Origin: Clostridiales bacterium
GTDB lineage: Bacteria; Bacillota; Clostridia; Lachnospirales; Lachnospiraceae
Length of the DNA: 16,146 nucleotides
Direction of reading: 5' to 3'
Assembly (NCBI GenBank): GCA_019416265.1
Contig: DXXQ01000135.1
Span: forward strand, 1 to 16,146
The notes under the pieces were generated by a model. The model searched no databases and was not told where the DNA came from. It saw only the letters and a list, made by a program, of their open reading frames with translations. The position numbers and the translations under genes are program-made. Each line of letters opens with the position of its first letter. Position 1 is the first letter of the stretch. Positions 8,062-15,090 of the stretch are shown here, piece by piece.

Positions 8062-8093
8062 AAAAAAGAACCCTGGATCAGGGTTCTTTTTTT
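8062..8093. terminator. Rho-independent terminator of purL, symmetric
   Basis: A perfect 9-bp stem AGAACCCTG/CAGGGTTCT with loop GAT, flanked by an A-run on one side and a T-run on the other, so it should work on both strands. It lies 14 bases after the purL stop and insulates the Pel-like operon. Confidence 0.9.
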
Positions 8094-8106
8094 ACTTTCT
8101 ACCTTT

Positions 8107-11100
8107 TTATTTAAAGTACTTCACACCGGACTCAAAGATCTTCAGATCCTGTTCACCGTAAATGTTCATGGCAACACCATTGTCCCGGCGTTCGCTGTGG
8201 GCCATCTTACCGAGGATACGTCCGTCCGGACTTGTGATACCTTCAATTGCGAAGTAGGAGCCGTTTACGTTCCACTCTTCCTTGTTGACTGCAACATTTC
8301 CGTTAGGGTCACAGTACTGGGTTACAACCTGTCCGTTTGCAAAAAGCTTCTGGATCCACTCTTTGTTTGCAACGAAACGTCCCTCACCGTGGGAAGCCGG
8401 ATTTACATAAACACCGCCTGCCTCTGCACCTGCAAGCCACGGAGATTTCTTGGAAACAACCTTTGTGTATACCATCTTGGAAATATGGCGTCCGATCGTA
8501 TTATAGGTCAGAGTCGGGGAATCTGCTGTCTGTCCGCAGATTTCGCCGTACGGTACAAGGCCAAGCTTGATAAGAGCCTGGAAACCGTTGCAGATACCAA
8601 GGGCAAGACCGTCTCTCTCATTTACAAGCTTCATAACCGCTTCCTTGATCTTTGCATTCTGGAATGCAGTGGCAAAGAATTTCGCAGAACCATCCGGTTC
8701 ATCGCCTGCGGAGAAACCGCCCGGGAACATGATAATCTGTGCATTGTTAATGGCTTTTTCAAAGATTTCCACGGAATCATGGATATCTGCTGCCGTCAGG
8801 TTCTTAAATACCTTAACATCTACCTCTGCGCCTGCCCGTTCAAAGGCTTTTGTGCTGTCATACTCGCAGTTTGTTCCCGGGAATACAGGAATAAATACGC
8901 GGGGTTTCGCAATCTTATTGCGGCATACATATATATTTTTCGGAATGTGGCAGCCATTCTCATAAATGCTGTCCTCTTTGCCGAACAGATACATGATCGG
9001 CTCATTTACCGGATTTCCGTCAATGTCAAGTCCGCCTCCGATGGTCGGAAGTCCGGAGTCTGTCTTAAATACTTTCTCCAGAGTACCTTTCCATGTACCG
9101 GCAGCTTCTTCAAGTGAAATTTCTGCATTTCCGTAAGAGAATTTACCGTCTGCCGTCACCTCACCGATAACTGTGTAAGTGATGGAAAGCTCTCCGACTT
9201 TACCATCCGGAACTTCCATAATAATATCGCCGAATCCCGGTGCAAAGAAATCTCTTGGATCAAGATTGTGCTCGATCTTCACGCCGAATGCGTTTCCAAA
9301 GGCCATTTTCGCAACTGCTGCCGCAATACCGTGGCGGTCAAGGGCATAAGCGGAAACCACTTTACCGGCCTGGATATCCTTGTGAAGCTTCTCATACTGC
9401 TCCATGATACCGACGTAATCCGGAAGATCATAAGCATCCTTTGGCGCACGCAGCCATACCAGTTTGTTTCCGGCTTTTTTAAGTTCAGGTGTGATCACAT
9501 CCTGCTGCTTGGCTACATCCACTGCGAAAGAAACAAGTGTGGGAGGTACGTCAATATCATTGAAAGTACCGGACATACTGTCTTTTCCTCCGATTGAAGG
9601 CAGGCCGAAGCCAAGCTGCGCGGAGTATGCGCCAAGAAGCGCTGCGAAAGGCTGGCTCCATCTCTTAGGATCTTCTGTCATACGACGGAAGTATTCCTGG
9701 AAGGTGAATCGGATCTTTTTGTAATCACCGCCTGCAGCCACAATTTTTGCAACGGATTCTGTCACTGCGTATGCAGCTCCGTGATATGGGCTCCAGGAGG
9801 ATAAATATGGGTCAAAGCCGTAGCTCATCATAGTTACTGTGTTTGTTTTTCCCTTTAATACCGGAACCTTCGCAACCATGGTCTGTGTTTCTGTAAGCTG
9901 GTATTTACCGCCGTGAGGCATAAATACGCTGCCTGCGCCGATGGAACCGTCAAACATTTCCACAAGGCCCTTCTGGGAGCATACGTTTAAGTCGGCAAGT
10001 GTCTCCAGCCATTTTGCTCTTACATCTGCCACATCCGGACGCTGCTCAAAAAGGTTACCTTCTTTATTAGGAATCTCAACTTCAACTGTAGTCTCCTGAT
10101 GTGCTCCGTTTGTATCAAGGAAGGCACGGGAGATGTTTACAATTTCCTTGCCTCTCCAGGAGAGTACAAGACGGGGCTCCTTTGTAACTACTGCTACTTT
10201 TACGGCCTCCAGGTTTTCTTCGTTTGCAAAACCAAGGAATTTGTCTACATCTTTCGGGTCAACTACAACAGCCATACGCTCCTGGGATTCGGAGATTGCG
10301 ATTTCTGTTCCGTCAAGACCTGCATATTTCTTCGGAACCTTGTCAAGGTCGATGCGAAGGCCCGGAGCCAGCTCACCGATGGCAACGGAAACGCCGCCTG
10401 CACCGAAGTCGTTACATTTTTTAATGATCTTACTTACTTCCTCCCGTCTGAACATACGCTGAATCTTACGCTCAGTCGGTGCATTCCCCTTCTGAACCTC
10501 TGCGCCGCAGACTTCAATGGAAGCCTCTGTATGAACCTTGGAGGAACCGGTAGCGCCGCCGATACCGTCACGGCCGGTACGTCCGCCAAGAAGGATGATG
10601 ATATCTCCCGGATCGGAATTCTCACGGATTACAGCCCGTCTTGGAGCTGCGCCTAAAACCGCACCGATTTCCATACGTTTCGCAACATAGTCCGGATGAT
10701 AGATTTCTTTTACATAGCCGGTAGCCAGACCGATCTGGTTTCCGTAAGAGCTGTAGCCGTGGGCTGCACCGCGGACAAGTTTCTTCTGCGGAAGCTTGCC
10801 TTTGAGCGTATCCTGCACAGGAACTGTAGGATCGGCAGCGCCAGTTACACGCATTGCCTGATATACATAGGTACGTCCGGAAAGAGGGTCACGGATCGCG
10901 CCGCCAAGACAGGTTGCAGCGCCGCCGAAAGGCTCGATTTCCGTCGGATGATTGTGTGTCTCATTTTTGAAGTTGATCAGCCATTCCTCTTCCTTGCCGT
11001 CAACGTCCACAGGAACTACGATACTGCAGGCATTGATCTCATCGGACTCTTCCTGATCTGCAAGCTTGCCCTCTGCTTTGAGTTTCTTCATTGCCATCAG

Positions 11101-11937
11101 GGCAAGATCCATAAGGCAGACAAATTTATCTTTTCTTCCTTTATAGAGAACCTTTCTGTCTGCAAGGTATCTGTTGTAGGTGTCAACGATGGGAGCCTTA
11201 TAGTCACCCTCGTCGAACTTCACATCTGTCAGCTCTGTTGAGAAGGTGGTATGACGGCAGTGGTCTGACCAGTAGGTATCAAGAACGCGGATTTCTGTCA
11301 TGGACGGATCGCGCTTCTCCTCTCCCTTGAAGTATTTCTGAATATGAAGGAAATCCTTAAAGGTCATAGCCAGATTTAAGGAATCGTAAAGCTCTTTTAA
11401 TTCTTTTTCCGGCATTTTCTGGAAGCCTGTGAAAATTTTTACATCTTCAGGCTCATCAAATACAGTTACCAGTGTTTCCGGCTTCTCAATTCCTGTCTCC
11501 CGGGAGTCAACCGGATTGATGCAGTGATTTTTGATCGCTGCAAATTCTTCCTCTGTGATCGTTCCTTCGATCACATAAGTCGTTGCGGAGCGGATGATCG
11601 GCTGTGCATTCTCATCTAAAAACTGTACGCACTGTACTGCGGAATCTGCTCTCTGGTCAAACTGTCCCGGAAGATATTCCACAGAAAAGATACGAGCTCC
11701 CTCTGCTGTCTCCAGGTTCTCCAAATATAAATCATCTACAGGAGGCTCTGCAAAAACGCCTTTGCAGGCTTTTTCAAACACCTCGTCAGAAATATTTTCT
11801 ACATCATAACGGATCAGTTCTCTTACTGCTGTCACGGTTTTAATTCCCAGATAGCTGCTGATCTCATGCTTCAGTTCTTTTGCCTTTACAGCAAAAGCAG
11901 GTTTCTTTTCTACATAAACTCGTCTTACGCTGCTCAT
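8107..11937 (-). CDS. purL: Phosphoribosylformylglycinamidine synthase, single-chain clostridial type
   Basis: 1276 residues, the usual size of the single-chain clostridial FGAM synthase (PurL and PurQ fused). It converts FGAR, glutamine and ATP to FGAM, the fourth step of purine synthesis, in the cytosol. The ATP-grasp-like signature FKNETHNHPTEIEPFGGAA is in the synthetase half. The C-terminal glutaminase begins near FIPVFPGTNCEYDS, with nucleophile C1116 in LGICNGFQ and the His-Glu pair in SHGEGRF (H1183, E1185). No frameshift or loss is visible. The ATG has AAAGGAGC (11943-11950) upstream. The gene stands alone rather than in a pur operon, is divergent from a LysR-type gene, and ends in a strong terminator. 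Its promoter -35 lies inside a LysR-type box, suggesting regulation by that neighbour. Function is secure. Confidence 0.97.
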   Translation of the reverse strand: MSSVRRVYVEKKPAFAVKAKELKHEISSYLGIKTVTAVRELIRYDVENISDEVFEKACKGVFAEPPVDDLYLENLETAEGARIFSVEYLPGQFDQRADSAVQCVQFLDENAQPIIRSATTYVIEGTITEEEFAAIKNHCINPVDSRETGIEKPETLVTVFDEPEDVKIFTGFQKMPEKELKELYDSLNLAMTFKDFLHIQKYFKGEEKRDPSMTEIRVLDTYWSDHCRHTTFSTELTDVKFDEGDYKAPIVDTYNRYLADRKVLYKGRKDKFVCLMDLALMAMKKLKAEGKLADQEESDEINACSIVVPVDVDGKEEEWLINFKNETHNHPTEIEPFGGAATCLGGAIRDPLSGRTYVYQAMRVTGAADPTVPVQDTLKGKLPQKKLVRGAAHGYSSYGNQIGLATGYVKEIYHPDYVAKRMEIGAVLGAAPRRAVIRENSDPGDIIILLGGRTGRDGIGGATGSSKVHTEASIEVCGAEVQKGNAPTERKIQRMFRREEVSKIIKKCNDFGAGGVSVAIGELAPGLRIDLDKVPKKYAGLDGTEIAISESQERMAVVVDPKDVDKFLGFANEENLEAVKVAVVTKEPRLVLSWRGKEIVNISRAFLDTNGAHQETTVEVEIPNKEGNLFEQRPDVADVRAKWLETLADLNVCSQKGLVEMFDGSIGAGSVFMPHGGKYQLTETQTMVAKVPVLKGKTNTVTMMSYGFDPYLSSWSPYHGAAYAVTESVAKIVAAGGDYKKIRFTFQEYFRRMTEDPKRWSQPFAALLGAYSAQLGFGLPSIGGKDSMSGTFNDIDVPPTLVSFAVDVAKQQDVITPELKKAGNKLVWLRAPKDAYDLPDYVGIMEQYEKLHKDIQAGKVVSAYALDRHGIAAAVAKMAFGNAFGVKIEHNLDPRDFFAPGFGDIIMEVPDGKVGELSITYTVIGEVTADGKFSYGNAEISLEEAAGTWKGTLEKVFKTDSGLPTIGGGLDIDGNPVNEPIMYLFGKEDSIYENGCHIPKNIYVCRNKIAKPRVFIPVFPGTNCEYDSTKAFERAGAEVDVKVFKNLTAADIHDSVEIFEKAINNAQIIMFPGGFSAGDEPDGSAKFFATAFQNAKIKEAVMKLVNERDGLALGICNGFQALIKLGLVPYGEICGQTADSPTLTYNTIGRHISKMVYTKVVSKKSPWLAGAEAGGVYVNPASHGEGRFVANKEWIQKLFANGQVVTQYCDPNGNVAVNKEEWNVNGSYFAIEGITSPDGRILGKMAHSERRDNGVAMNIYGEQDLKIFESGVKYFK

Positions 11938-11966
11938 AGAAAGCTCCTTTCAAATAGTTACCGTTC

Positions 11967-11980
11967 TCCCGTTTCCGGGA
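11967..11980 (-). other. GAAA-tetraloop hairpin in the purL leader
   Basis: On the minus strand TCCCG-GAAA-CGGGA forms a 5-bp stem closed by a GNRA tetraloop, 17 bases before the purL ribosome site. There is no T-run after it, so it is not a terminator. It may be a structural part of the leader of about 104 nt. Confidence 0.45.
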
Positions 11981-12047
11981 CAGTTCCATGTAAACAATAA
12001 TGTAAAACCTTCAATCAGTAACGGCATCTTGCACTTTTACTGCCTTT

Positions 12048-12076
12048 ATAGTATCATAAGAAATATCATTAGTAAA
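12048..12076 (-). promoter_or_regulatory. purL promoter
   Basis: On the minus strand TTTACT (12076-12071), a 17-base spacer and TACTAT (12053-12048). The start point would be near 12041, giving a leader of about 104 nt. The -35 lies inside the LysR-type box at 12068-12082. Confidence 0.55.
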
Positions 12077-12082
12077 ATTAAT
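12068..12082. promoter_or_regulatory. LysR-type box 1 (purL side)
   Basis: ATTAGTAAAATTAAT, a T-N11-A type site that shares ATTAGT, A and TAAT with box 2. It covers the purL -35, so binding could block or recruit RNA polymerase there. Confidence 0.45.
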
Positions 12083-12098
12083 ATATCTTATATCTTTT

Positions 12099-12113
12099 AT
12101 TAGTCATACTAAT
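12099..12113. promoter_or_regulatory. LysR-type box 2 (lysR side)
   Basis: ATTAGT-CAT-ACTAAT, a perfect dyad with T-N11-A spacing. It starts 31 bases after box 1, close to three helical turns, and abuts the lysR -10, the usual place for LysR autorepression. Confidence 0.55.
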
Positions 12114-12118
12114 ATAAT
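12113..12118 (+). promoter_or_regulatory. -10 of the LysR-type regulator gene
   Basis: A perfect TATAAT about 31 bases before the ATG. No good -35 is seen at 16-18 bases (ATATCT at 17). Confidence 0.5.
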
Positions 12119-12143
12119 AATTGCATCGAAAGGATGGATTTTT

Positions 12144-13013
12144 ATGGATATTAACCTTGAATTGTACAAAGTTTTTTATTATGTCGCTACAACTCTCAGT
12201 TTTTCCGAGGCATCCAGGCAGCTTTTTATCTCCCAGTCTGCTGTCAGCCAGTCTATTAAAACTCTGGAGACTAAGCTTCAGCACACGCTTTTTGTCCGCA
12301 GCACAAAAAAGGTTCTCCTCACCCCGGAAGGTGAATTTCTGCTTCAGCATGTAAAGCCTGCCTTACAGCTTCTCGACGAGGGAGAGGCCATTCTCTCCGG
12401 GGAAAAAATGCTCAGAGGACAGCTTCGTATTGGGGCAAGCGATACCATCTGCCGCTACTTTCTCATCGACTACCTGCATCGTTTTCATCAGGCATACCCA
12501 GATGTGGGGATCAAGGTCACAAACAGTACCTCTATCGGCTGTATCGACCTTCTGGAAAAGGGGCAGGTGGATTCTGTGGTCTGCAATTACCCCAACTCCC
12601 GTCTGGACTTCAAAGCCCGGATTCAGACTGTAAAAGATTTCCGGGATGTATTTGTGTGCAATCCCGGATATTTTCCCATGGGAAATACTCCCATTGATCT
12701 GGAAGAGCTTCTAAACTATCCCATTCTCATGCTCTCTTCCGGAAGCACCACCAGTGAATTCCTTCACCGCCAGTTTCTTTCCAAGGGGCTCAAGCTTCTT
12801 CCGGAAGTAGAATTAAGCAGCAACGATCTCCTGGTGGATCTTGCCCGCATCGGCCTTGGAATCGCCTGTGTCCCCGATTATATGCTTACCGATATGAAAA
12901 ACCTTGTACAGATCACCTTAAAAGAAGTCCTTCCTCCCCGCCGCGTCGTCCTTGTAAGCAGCGATACCCTCCCGGTATCCCCCGCTGCAGAACGGTTTCT
13001 TGAGCTTATTTAA
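12144..13013 (+). CDS. LysR-family transcriptional regulator
   Basis: 289 residues, typical length for LysR-type regulators. The winged helix-turn-helix fills residues 1-60 (ELYKVFYYVATTLSFSEA, then SQSAVSQSIKTLE). The linker helix is near 60-85, and the two-lobed effector domain runs from about 90 (GQLRIGASDTICRYFL) to the end. The effector is not readable; the fold is of the CysL/CysB-like general type. The start ATG has AGGATGG six bases upstream. The gene is divergent from purL with 206 bases between starts, and that gap holds two matching LysR-type boxes, so autoregulation and control of purL are the natural inference. The diguanylate cyclase lies downstream on the same strand, 139 bases away with its own promoter, and may be a further target. 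Confidence 0.93.
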   Translation: MDINLELYKVFYYVATTLSFSEASRQLFISQSAVSQSIKTLETKLQHTLFVRSTKKVLLTPEGEFLLQHVKPALQLLDEGEAILSGEKMLRGQLRIGASDTICRYFLIDYLHRFHQAYPDVGIKVTNSTSIGCIDLLEKGQVDSVVCNYPNSRLDFKARIQTVKDFRDVFVCNPGYFPMGNTPIDLEELLNYPILMLSSGSTTSEFLHRQFLSKGLKLLPEVELSSNDLLVDLARIGLGIACVPDYMLTDMKNLVQITLKEVLPPRRVVLVSSDTLPVSPAAERFLELI

Positions 13014-13020
13014 GGAAAAA

Positions 13021-13087
13021 AGAAATTCCCAGACTCTTTTTACCAGTTTAAACCAGTAAATTTTTTATTGGGAAATTTCTCTTTTTC
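13021..13087 (+). terminator. Possible lysR terminator: long-looped inverted repeat
   Basis: AGAAATTCCCA (13021-13031) pairs, with one bulge, with TTGGGAAATTTCT (13068-13080), followed by CTTTTTC. The 36-base loop contains TTTAC/GTAAA arms and a direct repeat ACCAGT-TTAA-ACCAGT (13042-13057). The AT-rich stem makes it a weak terminator; it might be an attenuator or a binding site instead. Confidence 0.4.
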
Positions 13088-13113
13088 TATGGAAAAGTCC
13101 CATAAAGTATAGT
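13088..13113 (+). promoter_or_regulatory. Promoter of the diguanylate cyclase with overlapping dyad
   Basis: TATAGT (13108-13113) is a plausible -10. The -35 at 17 bases is poor (TTCTAT). A dyad TATGG-N7-CCATA (13088-13104) fills the -35/spacer region and could be a regulator site. The leader would be about 33 nt. Confidence 0.4.
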
Positions 13114-13152
13114 AAAATTAAGTATCCATAATTTTGTATTAAGGAGGTCGTT

Positions 13153-15048
13153 TTGAAAAAGAACATTACGATAAGGCTTGGTTTTATTCTCCTTCTGGCA
13201 ATTTTATTTTCACTTGTTATCAATTACTTTGTCCAGTTTCATTCTGCTCTCACCACAAGGCTTGAAGATACGAATCAGATGTTCTGGGAAATGAGACAGA
13301 TTCTTGCTGCCAACGAGGCTGAAATCACCCTGATCGAGCGAGATTTTACTCAGAGCTGCCTTGTTCGCGCAAAGGCGGCAGCCTATATTGTACAGCACTC
13401 CCCTGAGGTGATTCCCGATTCCAGCGAACTGGAAAAAATAGCTCAGTTCCTTTCCGTTGACGAGCTTCATATTTTTGACACAGAAGGTACGATTTATGCT
13501 GGTTCATGCCCCCAGTATTTCGGTATGAACTTTAACTCCGGAGAACAGATGCAGTTTTTTCTTCCTATGCTTAATGACACGACCCTGGAACTGTGTCAGG
13601 ATATCACCCCCAATACTGCGGAGGCCAAGCTGATGCAGTATGCGGCAGTCTGGTGTGAGGATGCATCCAATATCGTCCAGATCGGCATGAAGCCGGAAAG
13701 AGTCATGGAGGCCAAGAAAAAGACAGATCTTTCCTATATTTTTTCTCTGGTTACCTCCGAGCCGGATACGGATATTTACGCCATTGATCCCCGCTCTTTC
13801 AGTATCCTGGCCTCTACCCAAAGCAACTGCACAGGCTGCAATGCTCTGGATTTCGGCTTTGAAAAAGAAGATCTTTACACGAAAAATAAAATATTTTTTC
13901 AGGAAATAAACGGTACGAACTCCATATGCATTTTTGACAGCACAAATTCCCTGATCCTTGCAAGTGTTCGGAGAAGTTCTATTTTATATCAGGACCTGCT
14001 GAGAGATACTGTCTTTCTGGCTCTTTACGTTATCATTCTTTCCAGCCTTGCCCTGTTTTTCATTGTCCGCTACCTGAACCACAACATTATCCGCGGCATC
14101 AATTCCATGAACGACCGGCTGGTAATGATCGGAAACGGAAATCTTTCCCTGAAGCTGCCCCCTCAGCCAACACCGGAAATGACAGAGCTTTCCTCCCATA
14201 TCAACGATATGGTGACAAGCCTGATCAATCAGCAGACTCAGCTTTCCCTGATTCTGGATAATGTGAAGCTCCCACTTGGAACCTATGACTATAATACGCG
14301 TACCAAACAGCTTCTGATCAATCCAAGAGCCGTGGAAATCCTTGCTCTGCCTGTACACCCGCTGAACGGTTCCGTAAATCCCAGAGATTTCTGCCAGAAA
14401 ATGGACGCTATCCTGGCTTCTCCGTTTAACAAGGAGCGTAACATCTATATTGTTCCCGGAGATACGGTTCAGTACGTCCATGTGGAGTATTTCCAAAATG
14501 AATCCAATATTCTGGGCCTTATCATGGATGTGACAACAGAATTCCAGGAAAAACAGATCATCGCCCACGAGCGTGATGTGGATCTCCTCACCAACCTTCT
14601 CAGCAGGCGCGCCTTCTATCGGGAAATGGAGACACTTTTTGCCAAACCGGAAGTTCTTGGAAATGCCGTATTTATTATGATCGATTCCGATAACCTGAAA
14701 TTTGTCAACGATACCTACGGTCATTCCAACGGCGATCTCTATCTTCAGGCAATCGCCGGAATCCTAGAAAATTTCCCTGCCACCAAGCTGGCAGCCCGGC
14801 TCAGCGGCGATGAATTTATTCTTCTGCTTTACGGTTACGAAAGCCGTCAGCAGCTTGAGGAGCTGATTTCCCTCCTCTACGTTCACCGTGAAAGCACCTA
14901 TGTGACCTTCCTCGATGACAAAATTTCCGTGAAATTCTCTGCAGGCTGTGCCTTTTATCCTGAGGACGGTTCAGACTACAGCTCTCTTATGAGACTTGCT
15001 GACCAAAAGATGTACATAGACAAAAGAACCCGAAAGGGTACTGTTTAA
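13153..15048 (+). CDS. Membrane-bound diguanylate cyclase with extracytoplasmic sensor and SGDEF active site
   Basis: 631 residues, starting at a TTG with a perfect AAGGAGG (13141-13147) five bases upstream. Layout: membrane helix about 8-27; extracytoplasmic sensor about 28-284, dCache-like in size; membrane helix about 285-306; HAMP-like linker about 307-360; PAS-like segment about 362-465; GGDEF domain about 470-631. The GGDEF domain has DVDLLTNLLSRRAF, D511 and N514 in IDSDNLKFVNDTYGH, and SGDEF at 551-555, a variant found in active cyclases. It should make c-di-GMP from two GTP. The inhibitory RxxD site is absent (PATK at 542-545). The sensor has a CxxC (C226, C229). It is monocistronic, ends in a strong terminator, and is the only c-di-GMP synthase near the PelD-like receptor. 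The ligand is unknown. Confidence 0.93.
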   Translation: MKKNITIRLGFILLLAILFSLVINYFVQFHSALTTRLEDTNQMFWEMRQILAANEAEITLIERDFTQSCLVRAKAAAYIVQHSPEVIPDSSELEKIAQFLSVDELHIFDTEGTIYAGSCPQYFGMNFNSGEQMQFFLPMLNDTTLELCQDITPNTAEAKLMQYAAVWCEDASNIVQIGMKPERVMEAKKKTDLSYIFSLVTSEPDTDIYAIDPRSFSILASTQSNCTGCNALDFGFEKEDLYTKNKIFFQEINGTNSICIFDSTNSLILASVRRSSILYQDLLRDTVFLALYVIILSSLALFFIVRYLNHNIIRGINSMNDRLVMIGNGNLSLKLPPQPTPEMTELSSHINDMVTSLINQQTQLSLILDNVKLPLGTYDYNTRTKQLLINPRAVEILALPVHPLNGSVNPRDFCQKMDAILASPFNKERNIYIVPGDTVQYVHVEYFQNESNILGLIMDVTTEFQEKQIIAHERDVDLLTNLLSRRAFYREMETLFAKPEVLGNAVFIMIDSDNLKFVNDTYGHSNGDLYLQAIAGILENFPATKLAARLSGDEFILLLYGYESRQQLEELISLLYVHRESTYVTFLDDKISVKFSAGCAFYPEDGSDYSSLMRLADQKMYIDKRTRKGTV

Positions 15049-15054
15049 TCCCCC

Positions 15055-15084
15055 AAAGCCTCCGGCAAAACTGCCGGAGGCTTT
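15055..15084. terminator. Shared rho-independent terminator between convergent genes
   Basis: A perfect 13-bp stem AAAGCCTCCGGCA/TGCCGGAGGCTTT with a 4-base loop, between the cyclase stop (15048) and the stop of the opposing gene (15091). A and T ends on both sides suit both strands. Confidence 0.92.
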
Positions 15085-15090
15085 CTTACA

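Larger units (their letters stand above)
7790..8106. other. 317-base intergenic region between the Pel-like operon and purL
   Basis: No protein gene is supported here. From right to left it holds the two-way terminator (8062-8093), a stretch with a GCGGC (8001-8005)/GCCGC (8031-8035) hairpin, a 17-bp dyad (7984-8000), an extended -10 for the operon (7965-7973), an opposing TTGACA/TACTAT pair, a near-palindrome (7932-7946), and a leader of about 170 nt ending at the DUF2304 ribosome site. A small hairpin AAGAAC/GTTCTT (7821-7840) lies just before that site. I looked for a c-di-GMP riboswitch and saw no GEMM-I consensus. Confidence 0.6.

Noticed and set aside
8029..9117. Open plus-strand frame of 362 codons
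   Set aside because: It lies almost wholly antisense to purL, has no ribosome site and translates to a low-similarity Cys-rich product; it is a shadow of the purL codon pattern.
11938..12143. Purine riboswitch or PurR box upstream of purL
   Set aside because: Neither the riboswitch core nor a pair of CGAAC-type boxes is visible.
13984..14724. Open minus-strand frame of 246 codons
   Set aside because: Antisense to the cyclase; no domain character.
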